Positions 1-5,222 of a DNA stretch of 5,222 nucleotides are shown here, piece after piece. Source of the stretch: Betaproteobacteria bacterium. GTDB lineage: Bacteria > Pseudomonadota > Gammaproteobacteria > Burkholderiales > Burkholderiaceae. How positions within the stretch are numbered: the first letter of the stretch is position 1; the number at the start of each line of letters is the position of its first letter. Made by a program: the position numbers and the translations under genes. Location: positions 1 to 5,222 of the forward strand of contig JAATGO010000122.1 in NCBI GenBank assembly GCA_015654605.1, written 5' to 3'. The notes below the pieces were generated by a model that ran no database searches, was not told the origin of the DNA, and saw nothing but the letters and a program-made list of their open reading frames with translations.

Positions 1-302
1 GCGGCAGTGCTCTCCATCGTGCCAATGCCCAGGATTCCTCCATTGCGCCCACCAGTAACGACATGGCGGGCTTCGTTTTCTAATGTCAGTAATCGTTGTG
101 CGTAGCCAAGAAAGCGTTCCCCTTCGGTCGAGAGGCTGATGCGCTTGCCAGTGCGCACGAAAAGTGCGGTTCCTACATCCGCTTCCAACTGTTGGATGCG
201 TGTAGTGACGTTGGATGGTGCCCTGCCAAGTCTTGCCGCGGCGTGTGTGATGCTTAATTCTGCTGCTACGGCACAGAAAATTTTGAGTGATTCTGAATCC
301 AT
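1..302 (-). CDS. LysR-type transcriptional regulator, N-terminal part (cut by the window edge)
   Basis: The first 100 residues are visible and the rest lies beyond the left edge. The reverse strand begins MDSESLKIFCAVAAE and shows the winged helix-turn-helix of LysR regulators at about residues 4-62. The recognition-helix segment ITHAAARLGRAPSNVTTRIQ is followed by QLEADVGTALFVRTGKRISL and TEGERFLGYAQRLL. The linker helix covers about 62-82, and the effector-binding domain seems to begin at GILGIGTMESTAA. The protein should act as a cytoplasmic DNA-binding tetramer with a small-molecule inducer, which the visible part does not identify. The ATG at 302 is the only start in frame before a stop at 344-342. 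Its ribosome site is weak (AAAGAA, 4 nt upstream). The gene diverges from the nitronate monooxygenase gene, its probable target. The palindrome at 306-322 lies right at the translation start, which suggests autoregulation. Family assignment is firm; the regulon is inferred. Confidence 0.93.
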   Translation of the reverse strand, partial: MDSESLKIFCAVAAELSITHAAARLGRAPSNVTTRIQQLEADVGTALFVRTGKRISLSTEGERFLGYAQRLLTLENEARHVVTGGRNGGILGIGTMESTA

Positions 303-305
303 ATC

Positions 306-322
306 ATTCTTTATTGAAGAAT
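306..322. promoter_or_regulatory. LysR-type operator box 1 (17-bp palindrome)
   Basis: The sequence ATTCTTTATTGAAGAAT has 6-bp inverted arms, ATTCTT and AAGAAT. It contains a T-N11-A core (T308 to A320), the classic LysR-family recognition pattern. It is 15/17 identical to the box at 337-353. It covers the presumed -35 region of the nitronate monooxygenase gene and the ribosome site of the lysR gene. Binding by the adjacent LysR protein is inferred. Confidence 0.6.
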
Positions 323-336
323 TATATTTATATGAT
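308..336 (+). promoter_or_regulatory. Candidate promoter of the nitronate monooxygenase gene
   Basis: TATGAT at 331-336 matches the sigma-70 -10 consensus at five of six positions. The hexamer 17 bp upstream (308-313) is a poor -35 and lies inside operator box 1. A good -10 with a poor -35 under an activator site is typical of LysR-activated promoters. Transcription would start near 343, giving a leader of about 47 nt with the AAAAGGGA ribosome site at its end. This rests on pattern matching only. Confidence 0.4.
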
Positions 337-349
337 ATTCTTTATTTGA
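321..349 (-). promoter_or_regulatory. Candidate promoter of the lysR gene
   Basis: On the reverse strand positions 326-321 read TATAAT, an exact -10 consensus. No clear -35 is found 16-18 bp upstream, where the sequence lies within operator box 2. The inferred start near 314 leaves a leader of only about 12 nt, so the true start could differ. The -10 sits between the two palindromes and is back to back with the candidate nmo -10 at 331-336. Confidence 0.35.
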
Positions 350-353
350 GAAT
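337..353. promoter_or_regulatory. LysR-type operator box 2 (17-bp palindrome)
   Basis: The sequence ATTCTTTATTTGAGAAT has inverted arms ATTCT and AGAAT, which extend to 6 bp if the flanking T336 and A354 are counted. The T-N11-A core runs from T339 to A351. It repeats box 1 with two mismatches at a 31-bp step, close to three helical turns, so both boxes face the same side of the helix. It covers the presumed start site of nmo and the -35 region of lysR. A much weaker third likeness (11/17) lies at 366-382. Confidence 0.6.
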
Positions 354-389
354 AAATCACGTCTTCGTATTTATTGTAAAAGGGAAACC

Positions 390-1502
390 ATGAGTTCTTC
401 CGGACAATTTTTAGCTTTGTTGGGCATCCAGTACCCCATTATTCAGGCACCGATGGCAGGAGTGTCTACTCCTGAGCTTGCAGCTGCAGTGTCGAATGCA
501 GGGGGGCTAGGGTCGTTGGGCATTGGTGCCAGCACGACTGACCAAACCAGACAGATGATCAAGGAGACCCGTGCACTGACCACGAAGCCATTCAACGTGA
601 ATGTTTTTTGTCATATGCCAGTCCGGCGTGATCAGGCGCGTGAGGCAGCGTGGTTGCGGTATTTGGCTCCACTCTTTGCTGAAGTTGGCGAGCCAATGCC
701 GACTTCGCTTGATGAGATTTACAAGACATTTCTTGAAGATGATGCGACGTTTGAAACGTTGCTTGAGCTGCGCCCGGCAGTGGTTAGCTTCCATTTTGGC
801 TTGCCATCTGCGGATCGCCTCAAGGCTTTGCGCGACAGAGGTATTAAGGCATTGGCGACAGCCACCAATTTGTGCGAGGCGATGTTGATTGAACAGGCAG
901 GGATTGATGCCATCGTGGCGCAAGGCATCGAGGCAGGGGGGCATCGGGGGATGTTTGATCCAGATAGCACTGACGAACATTTGAGCACAGCCGTGCTGGT
1001 TCGATTGCTGGCGCGTCAAATGAAGCTGCCGATCATTGCGGCTGGCGGTATCATGGACGGTGCTGGTATCGAAGCTGCCTTGACTCTTGGTGCCGTCGCC
1101 ACCCAACTCGGTACAGCTTTTATTCTGTGCCCGGAGTCAGCTGCTAATGCAAACTACCGAGAGAATCTGAAAAGTGAACGTGCAGCAGTTACGCGCCTGA
1201 CGTCAGTCCTATCGGGTCGCCCAGCACGCGGCATCGTCAATCGCTTGATCGTCTTTGGTGAAGCGGTGGGCAGTCCTGAGCCGGCGGCCTATCCTGTAGC
1301 CTACGATGCGGCTAAACGTTTACATGCTGCAGCCGCCAAGTTGGGTAATTACGAATTTGCTGCGCAATGGGCAGGGCAGGGAGCGCCTTTGGCGCGAGAA
1401 CTACCTGCGGAGGTTTTGATCCGACAACTCGTCGCAGAGTGGCAACTTGCTGAAAATACTGATGCTCCTAAGATTGGCCAGGATTCTATTAGTGGGCGGT
1501 AA
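390..1502 (+). CDS. Nitronate monooxygenase, class I (2-nitropropane dioxygenase family)
   Basis: A cytoplasmic FMN-dependent enzyme that oxidises alkyl nitronates, chiefly the toxin propionate 3-nitronate, with molecular oxygen. The 370 residues are close to the usual length for the class and form a single TIM barrel. Visible motifs are [20 protein letters not shown] at 19-38 with GGLGSLG after it, VVSFHFGLP at 131-139, [11 protein letters not shown] at 177-187 with the probable catalytic base His185, AAGGIMDG at 217-224 and [12 protein letters not shown] at 239-250. Tyr111, Tyr256, Tyr301, Tyr305 and Lys309 line up, with a constant shift of two, with active-site residues I recall for Pseudomonas aeruginosa PA4202 (His183, Tyr109, Tyr254, Tyr299, Tyr303, Lys307). 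The ATG follows AAAAGGGA by a few bases. The divergent lysR gene is its likely regulator. Family and class are secure; the physiological substrate is inferred. Confidence 0.93.
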   Translation: MSSSGQFLALLGIQYPIIQAPMAGVSTPELAAAVSNAGGLGSLGIGASTTDQTRQMIKETRALTTKPFNVNVFCHMPVRRDQAREAAWLRYLAPLFAEVGEPMPTSLDEIYKTFLEDDATFETLLELRPAVVSFHFGLPSADRLKALRDRGIKALATATNLCEAMLIEQAGIDAIVAQGIEAGGHRGMFDPDSTDEHLSTAVLVRLLARQMKLPIIAAGGIMDGAGIEAALTLGAVATQLGTAFILCPESAANANYRENLKSERAAVTRLTSVLSGRPARGIVNRLIVFGEAVGSPEPAAYPVAYDAAKRLHAAAAKLGNYEFAAQWAGQGAPLARELPAEVLIRQLVAEWQLAENTDAPKIGQDSISGR

Positions 1503-1767
1503 CTTTCTAGTCAACAGTTTTAAAGATGCAAGGTGAAGATGTGGTGCCAGTCATGTGCTGCATGGGAGGGGCAGATCAGTGAAAGCTGGACGAGCTTCCA
1601 AAGCGCTGGCACATGATGCATGATGGGTTCCTAAGTAATGGGGAAATTGTCACATCGAATTTTTGCATCACCTGAGGTAATGCTTGCTAGAGTTGGCCTG
1701 CATCAAGAAACGTTCATGTCGATGTCGCGGGCTTGTGTTAACTCAATCTTCGCGATAGAGTAGACCC
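1503..1767. other. Spacer between nmo and smg, no gene recognised
   Basis: All three forward frames have early or scattered stops. The reverse strand offers only a 33-codon frame of no recognisable family. No remnant of dprA, the usual upstream neighbour of smg as I recall it, was seen. There is no terminator with a T-tract after nmo. A possible weak smg promoter is TTGTGT (1733-1738), 17 bp, then TAGAGT (1756-1761); its start would fall at or beside the smg ATG, implying a nearly leaderless message, so it is doubtful. The octamer TCGCGGGC at 1725-1732 recurs before topB. Confidence 0.5.
1544..1612. repeat. Inverted repeat with nested hairpin in the nmo-smg spacer
   Basis: GTGCCAG at 1544-1550 is the exact reverse complement of CTGGCAC at 1606-1612. 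Inside lies a small hairpin, AAGCT (1583-1587) and AGCTT (1593-1597) with a 5-nt loop. CATGTG directly after the left arm and CACATG overlapping the right arm add to the symmetry. No T-tract follows on either strand, so it does not look like an intrinsic terminator. It may form a structure at the nmo mRNA 3' end, or be chance. Confidence 0.3.
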
Positions 1768-2244
1768 ATGTTTGATGTCCTTGTTTATTTATACGAAACG
1801 TACTATCGTCCCGACGCCTGTCCAGAGCCCGCTGCTTTGGTCAAAAAGCTGTCGGCTATTGGTTTTGAAGAAGACGATATATCGCAAGCACTGGGCTGGC
1901 TGACTGATCTTGAAGAGGCCAACCATGAGTTTGCCAACCGCTATCCTCAACAGACAGCCTTTTCGTTTGGCGTACGTATTTACGCACAGCAAGAAATAGA
2001 TGTGTTGGGTATTGAAGTCATCGGATTTATCCAGTTTCTTGAATCTGCCAAAATGCTCAATGCTATTCAGCGAGAAATTGTTATAGAGCGTGCATTAGCC
2101 GCTGGAGAAATACCAGTTGCACTGGAAAAACTCAAAGTGATTGTGCTGATGGTATTGTGGAGTCAAGGTAAGGAGCCCGATGGCTTGATGTTCGACGAGC
2201 TGTTTCTGGATGACGAAGATACCGAACCACGATTATTGCATTAA
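1768..2244 (+). CDS. smg: Smg family protein (DUF494), function unknown
   Basis: A small acidic protein of 158 residues, the usual length for the family, with no signal peptide or membrane segment. Family hallmarks are [20 protein letters not shown] at the N-terminus, [10 protein letters not shown] at 41-50, [20 protein letters not shown] at 71-90, [20 protein letters not shown] at 91-110 and [14 protein letters not shown] at 121-134, with an acidic end (FLDDEDTEP). It looks all-helical. No biochemical role is established for the family as far as I know; it is named for its place beside smf/dprA. The ATG at 1768 is the only sensible start because an in-frame TAG lies at 1756-1758. The ribosome site is weak (AGAG, about 7 nt upstream). 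Here the upstream neighbour is a nitronate monooxygenase gene rather than dprA, and topB follows after 376 bp. Confidence 0.93.
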   Translation: MFDVLVYLYETYYRPDACPEPAALVKKLSAIGFEEDDISQALGWLTDLEEANHEFANRYPQQTAFSFGVRIYAQQEIDVLGIEVIGFIQFLESAKMLNAIQREIVIERALAAGEIPVALEKLKVIVLMVLWSQGKEPDGLMFDELFLDDEDTEPRLLH

Positions 2245-2284
2245 TGATATCTTGCACGAGTTTTCAAGCATAAATCTCACATTT

Positions 2285-2306
2285 TATTGCTGACGGCGTA
2301 GCAATA
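2285..2306 (+). terminator. Weak hairpin after smg
   Basis: TATTGCT at 2285-2291 pairs with AGCAATA at 2300-2306 around an 8-nt loop and is followed by CTTTTCT. The stem is 7 bp but AT-rich and the T-tract is short, so alone it would be a poor terminator. It stands about 40 nt after the smg stop and just before a better hairpin. Confidence 0.35.
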
Positions 2307-2316
2307 CTTTTCTGAC

Positions 2317-2343
2317 AAGCCATTCATTTGCTGGCTTTTATTT
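2317..2343 (+). terminator. Probable intrinsic terminator of smg
   Basis: AAGCCA at 2317-2322 pairs with TGGCTT at 2332-2337 around a 9-nt loop. The T-rich run TTTTATTT (2336-2343) overlaps and follows the right arm, as in a Rho-independent terminator. The 6-bp stem is short, so termination may be partial. It implies that topB has its own promoter downstream. Confidence 0.45.
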
Positions 2344-2498
2344 CAATAAAAAAGCATCATACGAAAATTCATGAGAAGTGCCTGGCATGGGGCGCTATCG
2401 ATATTGGCGTGATGTGTGACTATGTTCTGCATCCAGAACGTAGTATTTTTTGTCAAGATGTGGTTGGTGCTTGCTGTTTTCCTAGCAACACGCTTATC

Positions 2499-2591
2499 AT
2501 TGCCCGCGATATCCATAGATTAGCTACACTTACATAAACGTTGTGATATGGTAATAAGATGCTCGCCAGCTTTTGATGTATCGCGGGCAAT
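2499..2591. repeat. 93-bp element bounded by a 13-bp perfect inverted repeat
   Basis: ATTGCCCGCGATA at 2499-2511 is the exact reverse complement of TATCGCGGGCAAT at 2579-2591. The enclosed 67 bp are AT-rich with no reading frame. Allowing a 1-base gap, the arms extend outward by ATC / GAT. The right arm ends 29 bp before the topB ATG. It could be a miniature inverted-repeat element, an operator pair, or a long-range stem in the topB leader. No clear target-site duplication is seen. Confidence 0.55.
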
Positions 2592-2620
2592 CGATTGTTT
2601 CCTTAATTGAGAATCTATTT

Positions 2621-5222
2621 ATGAGTAAGACCCTCATCATTGCCGAGAAGCCTTCTGTCGCGAACGATATCGCGAAGACACTTGGTGGTTTTACCAAACA
2701 CGATGAATACTTTGAGTCTGACGAGTACTTACTGTCTTCGGCAGTTGGTCATTTGTTGGAAATCGCAGTACCGGAAGAATATGACGTCAAACGCGGCAAA
2801 TGGAGTTTCGCCAATTTGCCGATGATTCCTCCGTATTTTTCCCTCAATCCAATCGCCAAGACGGAGTCAAGGCTGAAAGTACTGGCGCGTCTGATTAAAC
2901 GTAAAGACGTGAGCGCCCTGATTAATGCGTGTGATGCCGGGCGTGAAGGGGAGTTGATTTTTCGTTTGATTGCACAATACACCAAGGCGAAGCAACCAGT
3001 GAAACGACTGTGGCTGCAATCCATGACGCCGGCTGCCATTCGAGAAGGCTTCAATAAATTACGCGATGATCAGGACATGCAGCCGTTGGCGGATGCAGCA
3101 CGCTGTCGTAGTGAAGCGGACTGGCTGATCGGTATTAATGGTACGCGTGCCATGACAGCTTTCAATTCTAAAGAGGGCGGTTTCTACCTGACAACAGTAG
3201 GTCGGGTACAGACGCCGACGTTGTCGATTGTCGTTGAGCGTGAAGAAAAGATTAAGAAGTTTGTGCCACGCGACTATTGGGAAGTGCGAGCCGAGTTTGT
3301 TTGCGCTGCAGGGATTTATGAAGGACGCTGGTTAGACAAAAGTCACAAGAAAGACGAAACTGATCCTGAGAAGCGCGCCGAGCGTCTGTGGAGTAAGACG
3401 GCTGCGGATTCTATTGTCGCGGCGTGTCGTGGCAAGATCGGTAGTGTGACGGAAGAGTCAAAGCCGACCACACAGATGGCACCGGGCTTGTTTGATTTAA
3501 CCAGTTTGCAACGTGAAGCTAATTCTCGTTTTGGTTTTTCAGCAAAAAATACACTGGGGTTGGCACAAGCGTTATATGAAAAGCATAAGGTATTGACCTA
3601 CCCGCGTACTGATTCACGCCATTTACCGGAAGATTATTTGGAAACGGTACGGCAAACATTGGGGGCAGTGTCTGAGAATAACAATTATCAGCAATTTGCG
3701 GCACAAATCCTGAACAAAAATTGGGTTAAGCCGAACAAGCGGATTTTCGACAATACTAAAATCAGTGATCACTTCGCGATCATTCCGACGACCCAGGTGC
3801 CGAAGAATCTGTCGGAGCCCGAGCAAAAGCTATATGACCTGGTAACACGTCGTTTCATGGCAGTATTTTTCCCACCGGCAGAATTTCAGGTGACAACACG
3901 TTTTACCGAAGTCTCTGGTCATCAGTTCAAGACTGAAGGCAAGGTCATGACAAATCCTGGTTGGTTGGCGATTTATGGCAAGGACGTCGTGGATGACAAG
4001 GAGGAGGGTAGCGGCACGTTGGTAGCGGTAGCTCCCAATGAGAAAGTGAAGACGGAAAAGATCACTGCCAATGGACTGGTGACTAAACCTCCTGCACGCT
4101 ATACAGAAGCAACATTGTTGTCGGCCATGGAAGGTGCGGGCAAACTGGTCGATTCAGAAGAGTTACGTGATGCCATGGCGGGCAAGGGATTGGGAACTCC
4201 CGCTACGCGTGCAGCGATTATCGAAGGCTTGTTGAACGAAAAATATCTGTTGCGCGAAGGTCGCGAGATGATACCAACAGCCAAGGCTTTTCAATTAATG
4301 ACGTTATTGCATGGCCTTGGCGTGGATGAGTTGACGGAACCTGAATTGACCGGCGAATGGGAGCATAAGCTGGCACAGATGGAGCGTGGCAATATCAGTA
4401 GAGAGGAATTCATGCGCGAAATTGCGCGTATGACGCAAATCATCGTCAAGCGCGCGAAGGAATATGATAACGACACGATTCCAGGGGACTACGCAACGTT
4501 GCAAACACCCTGTCCGAATTGCGGTGGGGTAGTGAAGGAAAATTATCGCCGTTTTGCTTGTACCAAATGCGAATTCTCCATCAGCAAAGTGCCAGGTGGT
4601 CGCCAGTTTGAAATTGCGGAAGTTGAAGAATTGCTGACCAATCGTACTATTGGGCCACTGCAGGGTTTTCGGTCTAAGATGGGGCGACCATTTGCGGCGA
4701 TTCTGAAAATTTCTCAGGACAAGGAAATCAATAACTACAAACTGGAGTTTGACTTCGGGCAAAACGATGCCGATGGTGAGGATGGTGAAGGTGTTGATTT
4801 TACTGGACAAACACCGCTTGGCAGTTGTCCCAAATGCGGTAGTGGAGTCTATGAAATGGGGTTGGCATATGTTTGTGAGAAAACGGTTGCCAAGCCAAAA
4901 GCCTGTGATTTCCGGAGTGGACGTATTATTCTGCAACAGGAAATTTTACCGGAACAAATGGCAAAGTTGCTTAATGAGGGGAAAACGGATTTATTGCCTG
5001 GGTTTGTCTCACAACGTACACGCCGCCCTTTCAAAGCTTTCCTGGTACGAGGTAAAGATGGCAAGATTAGTTTCGAATTTGAAGAGCGCAAGGCAAAAGC
5101 GCCGGCTAAAGCCAAGAAGGATGCTGCCGCGGTAGAAGGGAATGATGTAGCAGAGGTGGCAACATCAGTGAAACCCGCAGCGAAAAAATCAGTACCTAAG
5201 AAACCAGCTAAACCAGCGACGA
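2621..5222 (+). CDS. topB: DNA topoisomerase III (type IA), C-terminal end cut by the window edge
   Basis: A type IA topoisomerase that cuts one DNA strand through a 5'-phosphotyrosine link, relaxing negative supercoils and separating linked DNA. The 867 visible codons are open without a frameshift; E. coli TopB has about 650 residues. The Toprim domain (about 1-150) starts MSKTLIIAEKPSVA with Glu9 and carries NACDAGREGELIFR with Asp105 and Glu109. GRVQTPTL is at 194-201. The catalytic tyrosine is Tyr327 in LTYPRTDSRHLP, matching E. coli Tyr328. SDHFAIIPT is at 382-390. Two zinc ribbons follow (Cys631, 634, 647, 650 and Cys736, 739, 752, 762), each ahead of a topoisomerase C-terminal repeat (about 671-712 and 783-820). 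From about 824 a Lys/Ala/Pro-rich, histone H1-like tail probably binds DNA. The ATG at 2621 begins exactly at the conserved N-terminus. Position after smg fits betaproteobacterial topB. Topoisomerase I is less likely because the N-terminus and active site are of the topoisomerase III type. Confidence 0.95.
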   Translation, partial: MSKTLIIAEKPSVANDIAKTLGGFTKHDEYFESDEYLLSSAVGHLLEIAVPEEYDVKRGKWSFANLPMIPPYFSLNPIAKTESRLKVLARLIKRKDVSALINACDAGREGELIFRLIAQYTKAKQPVKRLWLQSMTPAAIREGFNKLRDDQDMQPLADAARCRSEADWLIGINGTRAMTAFNSKEGGFYLTTVGRVQTPTLSIVVEREEKIKKFVPRDYWEVRAEFVCAAGIYEGRWLDKSHKKDETDPEKRAERLWSKTAADSIVAACRGKIGSVTEESKPTTQMAPGLFDLTSLQREANSRFGFSAKNTLGLAQALYEKHKVLTYPRTDSRHLPEDYLETVRQTLGAVSENNNYQQFAAQILNKNWVKPNKRIFDNTKISDHFAIIPTTQVPKNLSEPEQKLYDLVTRRFMAVFFPPAEFQVTTRFTEVSGHQFKTEGKVMTNPGWLAIYGKDVVDDKEEGSGTLVAVAPNEKVKTEKITANGLVTKPPARYTEATLLSAMEGAGKLVDSEELRDAMAGKGLGTPATRAAIIEGLLNEKYLLREGREMIPTAKAFQLMTLLHGLGVDELTEPELTGEWEHKLAQMERGNISREEFMREIARMTQIIVKRAKEYDNDTIPGDYATLQTPCPNCGGVVKENYRRFACTKCEFSISKVPGGRQFEIAEVEELLTNRTIGPLQGFRSKMGRPFAAILKISQDKEINNYKLEFDFGQNDADGEDGEGVDFTGQTPLGSCPKCGSGVYEMGLAYVCEKTVAKPKACDFRSGRIILQQEILPEQMAKLLNEGKTDLLPGFVSQRTRRPFKAFLVRGKDGKISFEFEERKAKAPAKAKKDAAAVEGNDVAEVATSVKPAAKKSVPKKPAKPAT

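Larger units (their letters stand above)
2245..2620. other. Spacer between smg and topB, no gene recognised
   Basis: A 376-bp AT-rich stretch. Its left third carries two hairpins that probably end smg transcription. Its right third carries the 93-bp inverted-repeat element. A 69-codon forward frame at 2328-2537 has no ribosome site, begins inside a terminator hairpin and resembles nothing known. A weak extended -10 (TGGTAATAA at 2549-2557), with no clear -35, could serve topB. The topB ribosome site is modest (GAGA about 8 nt before the ATG). No tRNA or other RNA gene was recognised. Confidence 0.5.

Noticed and set aside
139..393. 84-codon forward frame ending with an overlap of the nmo start, as if translationally coupled
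   Set aside because: It is antisense to the clear LysR helix-turn-helix gene, passes through the operator region, and its product has no recognisable features.
507..1106. 199-codon reverse frame inside the nitronate monooxygenase gene
   Set aside because: Shadow of a strongly supported enzyme gene; the product resembles no family and has a composition expected of an antisense frame.
1544..1612. Intrinsic terminator of nmo
   Set aside because: The stem is short, the enclosed region is long, and no T-tract follows on either strand.
1511..1767. Eroded dprA gene before smg
   Set aside because: I read the spacer in the forward frames and scanned the reverse strand without finding any Rossmann-fold or DprA-like segment.
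2328..2537. 69-codon forward frame in the smg-topB spacer
   Set aside because: It starts inside the terminator hairpin, lacks a ribosome site, runs through the left arm of the inverted repeat and resembles nothing known.
4304..4936. 210-codon reverse frame within topB
   Set aside because: It lies wholly opposite the continuous topoisomerase reading frame, including its conserved zinc ribbons, and has no recognisable domain.
1..5222. tRNA genes, CRISPR array, insertion sequence or riboswitch
   Set aside because: No T-loop signature in a cloverleaf context, no regularly spaced direct repeats, no transposase frame and no recognised riboswitch core were seen.

Overview
The window looks like a chromosomal segment from a betaproteobacterium, most likely of the order Burkholderiales; Oxalobacteraceae would fit, but the family is a guess. 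The evidence is a smg (DUF494) gene followed by a long DNA topoisomerase III with two zinc ribbons and a lysine/alanine/proline-rich tail, a pairing I associate with Betaproteobacteria. Base composition is moderate by eye, and the spacers are clearly richer in AT than the genes.

Layout. Positions 1-302 (minus strand) hold the N-terminal 100 residues of a LysR-type regulator that runs off the left edge. Positions 303-389 are a compact AT-rich divergent promoter region with two nearly identical 17-bp palindromes of the LysR T-N11-A type, 31 bp apart. Positions 390-1502 (plus) encode a class I nitronate monooxygenase. Positions 1503-1767 are a spacer with some inverted-repeat structure and no recognisable gene. 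Positions 1768-2244 (plus) encode Smg. Positions 2245-2620 are a 376-bp spacer with terminator-like hairpins just after smg and a 13-bp perfect inverted repeat bounding 93 bp just before the next gene. Positions 2621-5222 (plus) encode 867 residues of a type IA topoisomerase (topoisomerase III family, topB-like), open to the right edge.

How the genes work together. The regulator and the nitronate monooxygenase form a typical divergent LysR/target pair, probably an inducible detoxification unit for nitronates such as propionate 3-nitronate. Each palindrome covers the presumed -35 region of one gene and the start region of the other, so a bound regulator could control both genes. Smg and topoisomerase III are housekeeping neighbours. 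The hairpins between them suggest that topB is not simply read through from smg.

Novelty. I see no mobile element, CRISPR array, tRNA, rRNA or defence-like cluster, and nothing that amounts to a new multi-gene system. The most interesting signals are the tandem operator-like palindromes at 306-322 and 337-353, the 93-bp inverted-repeat element at 2499-2591, and the duplicated zinc-ribbon module at the topoisomerase C-terminus.
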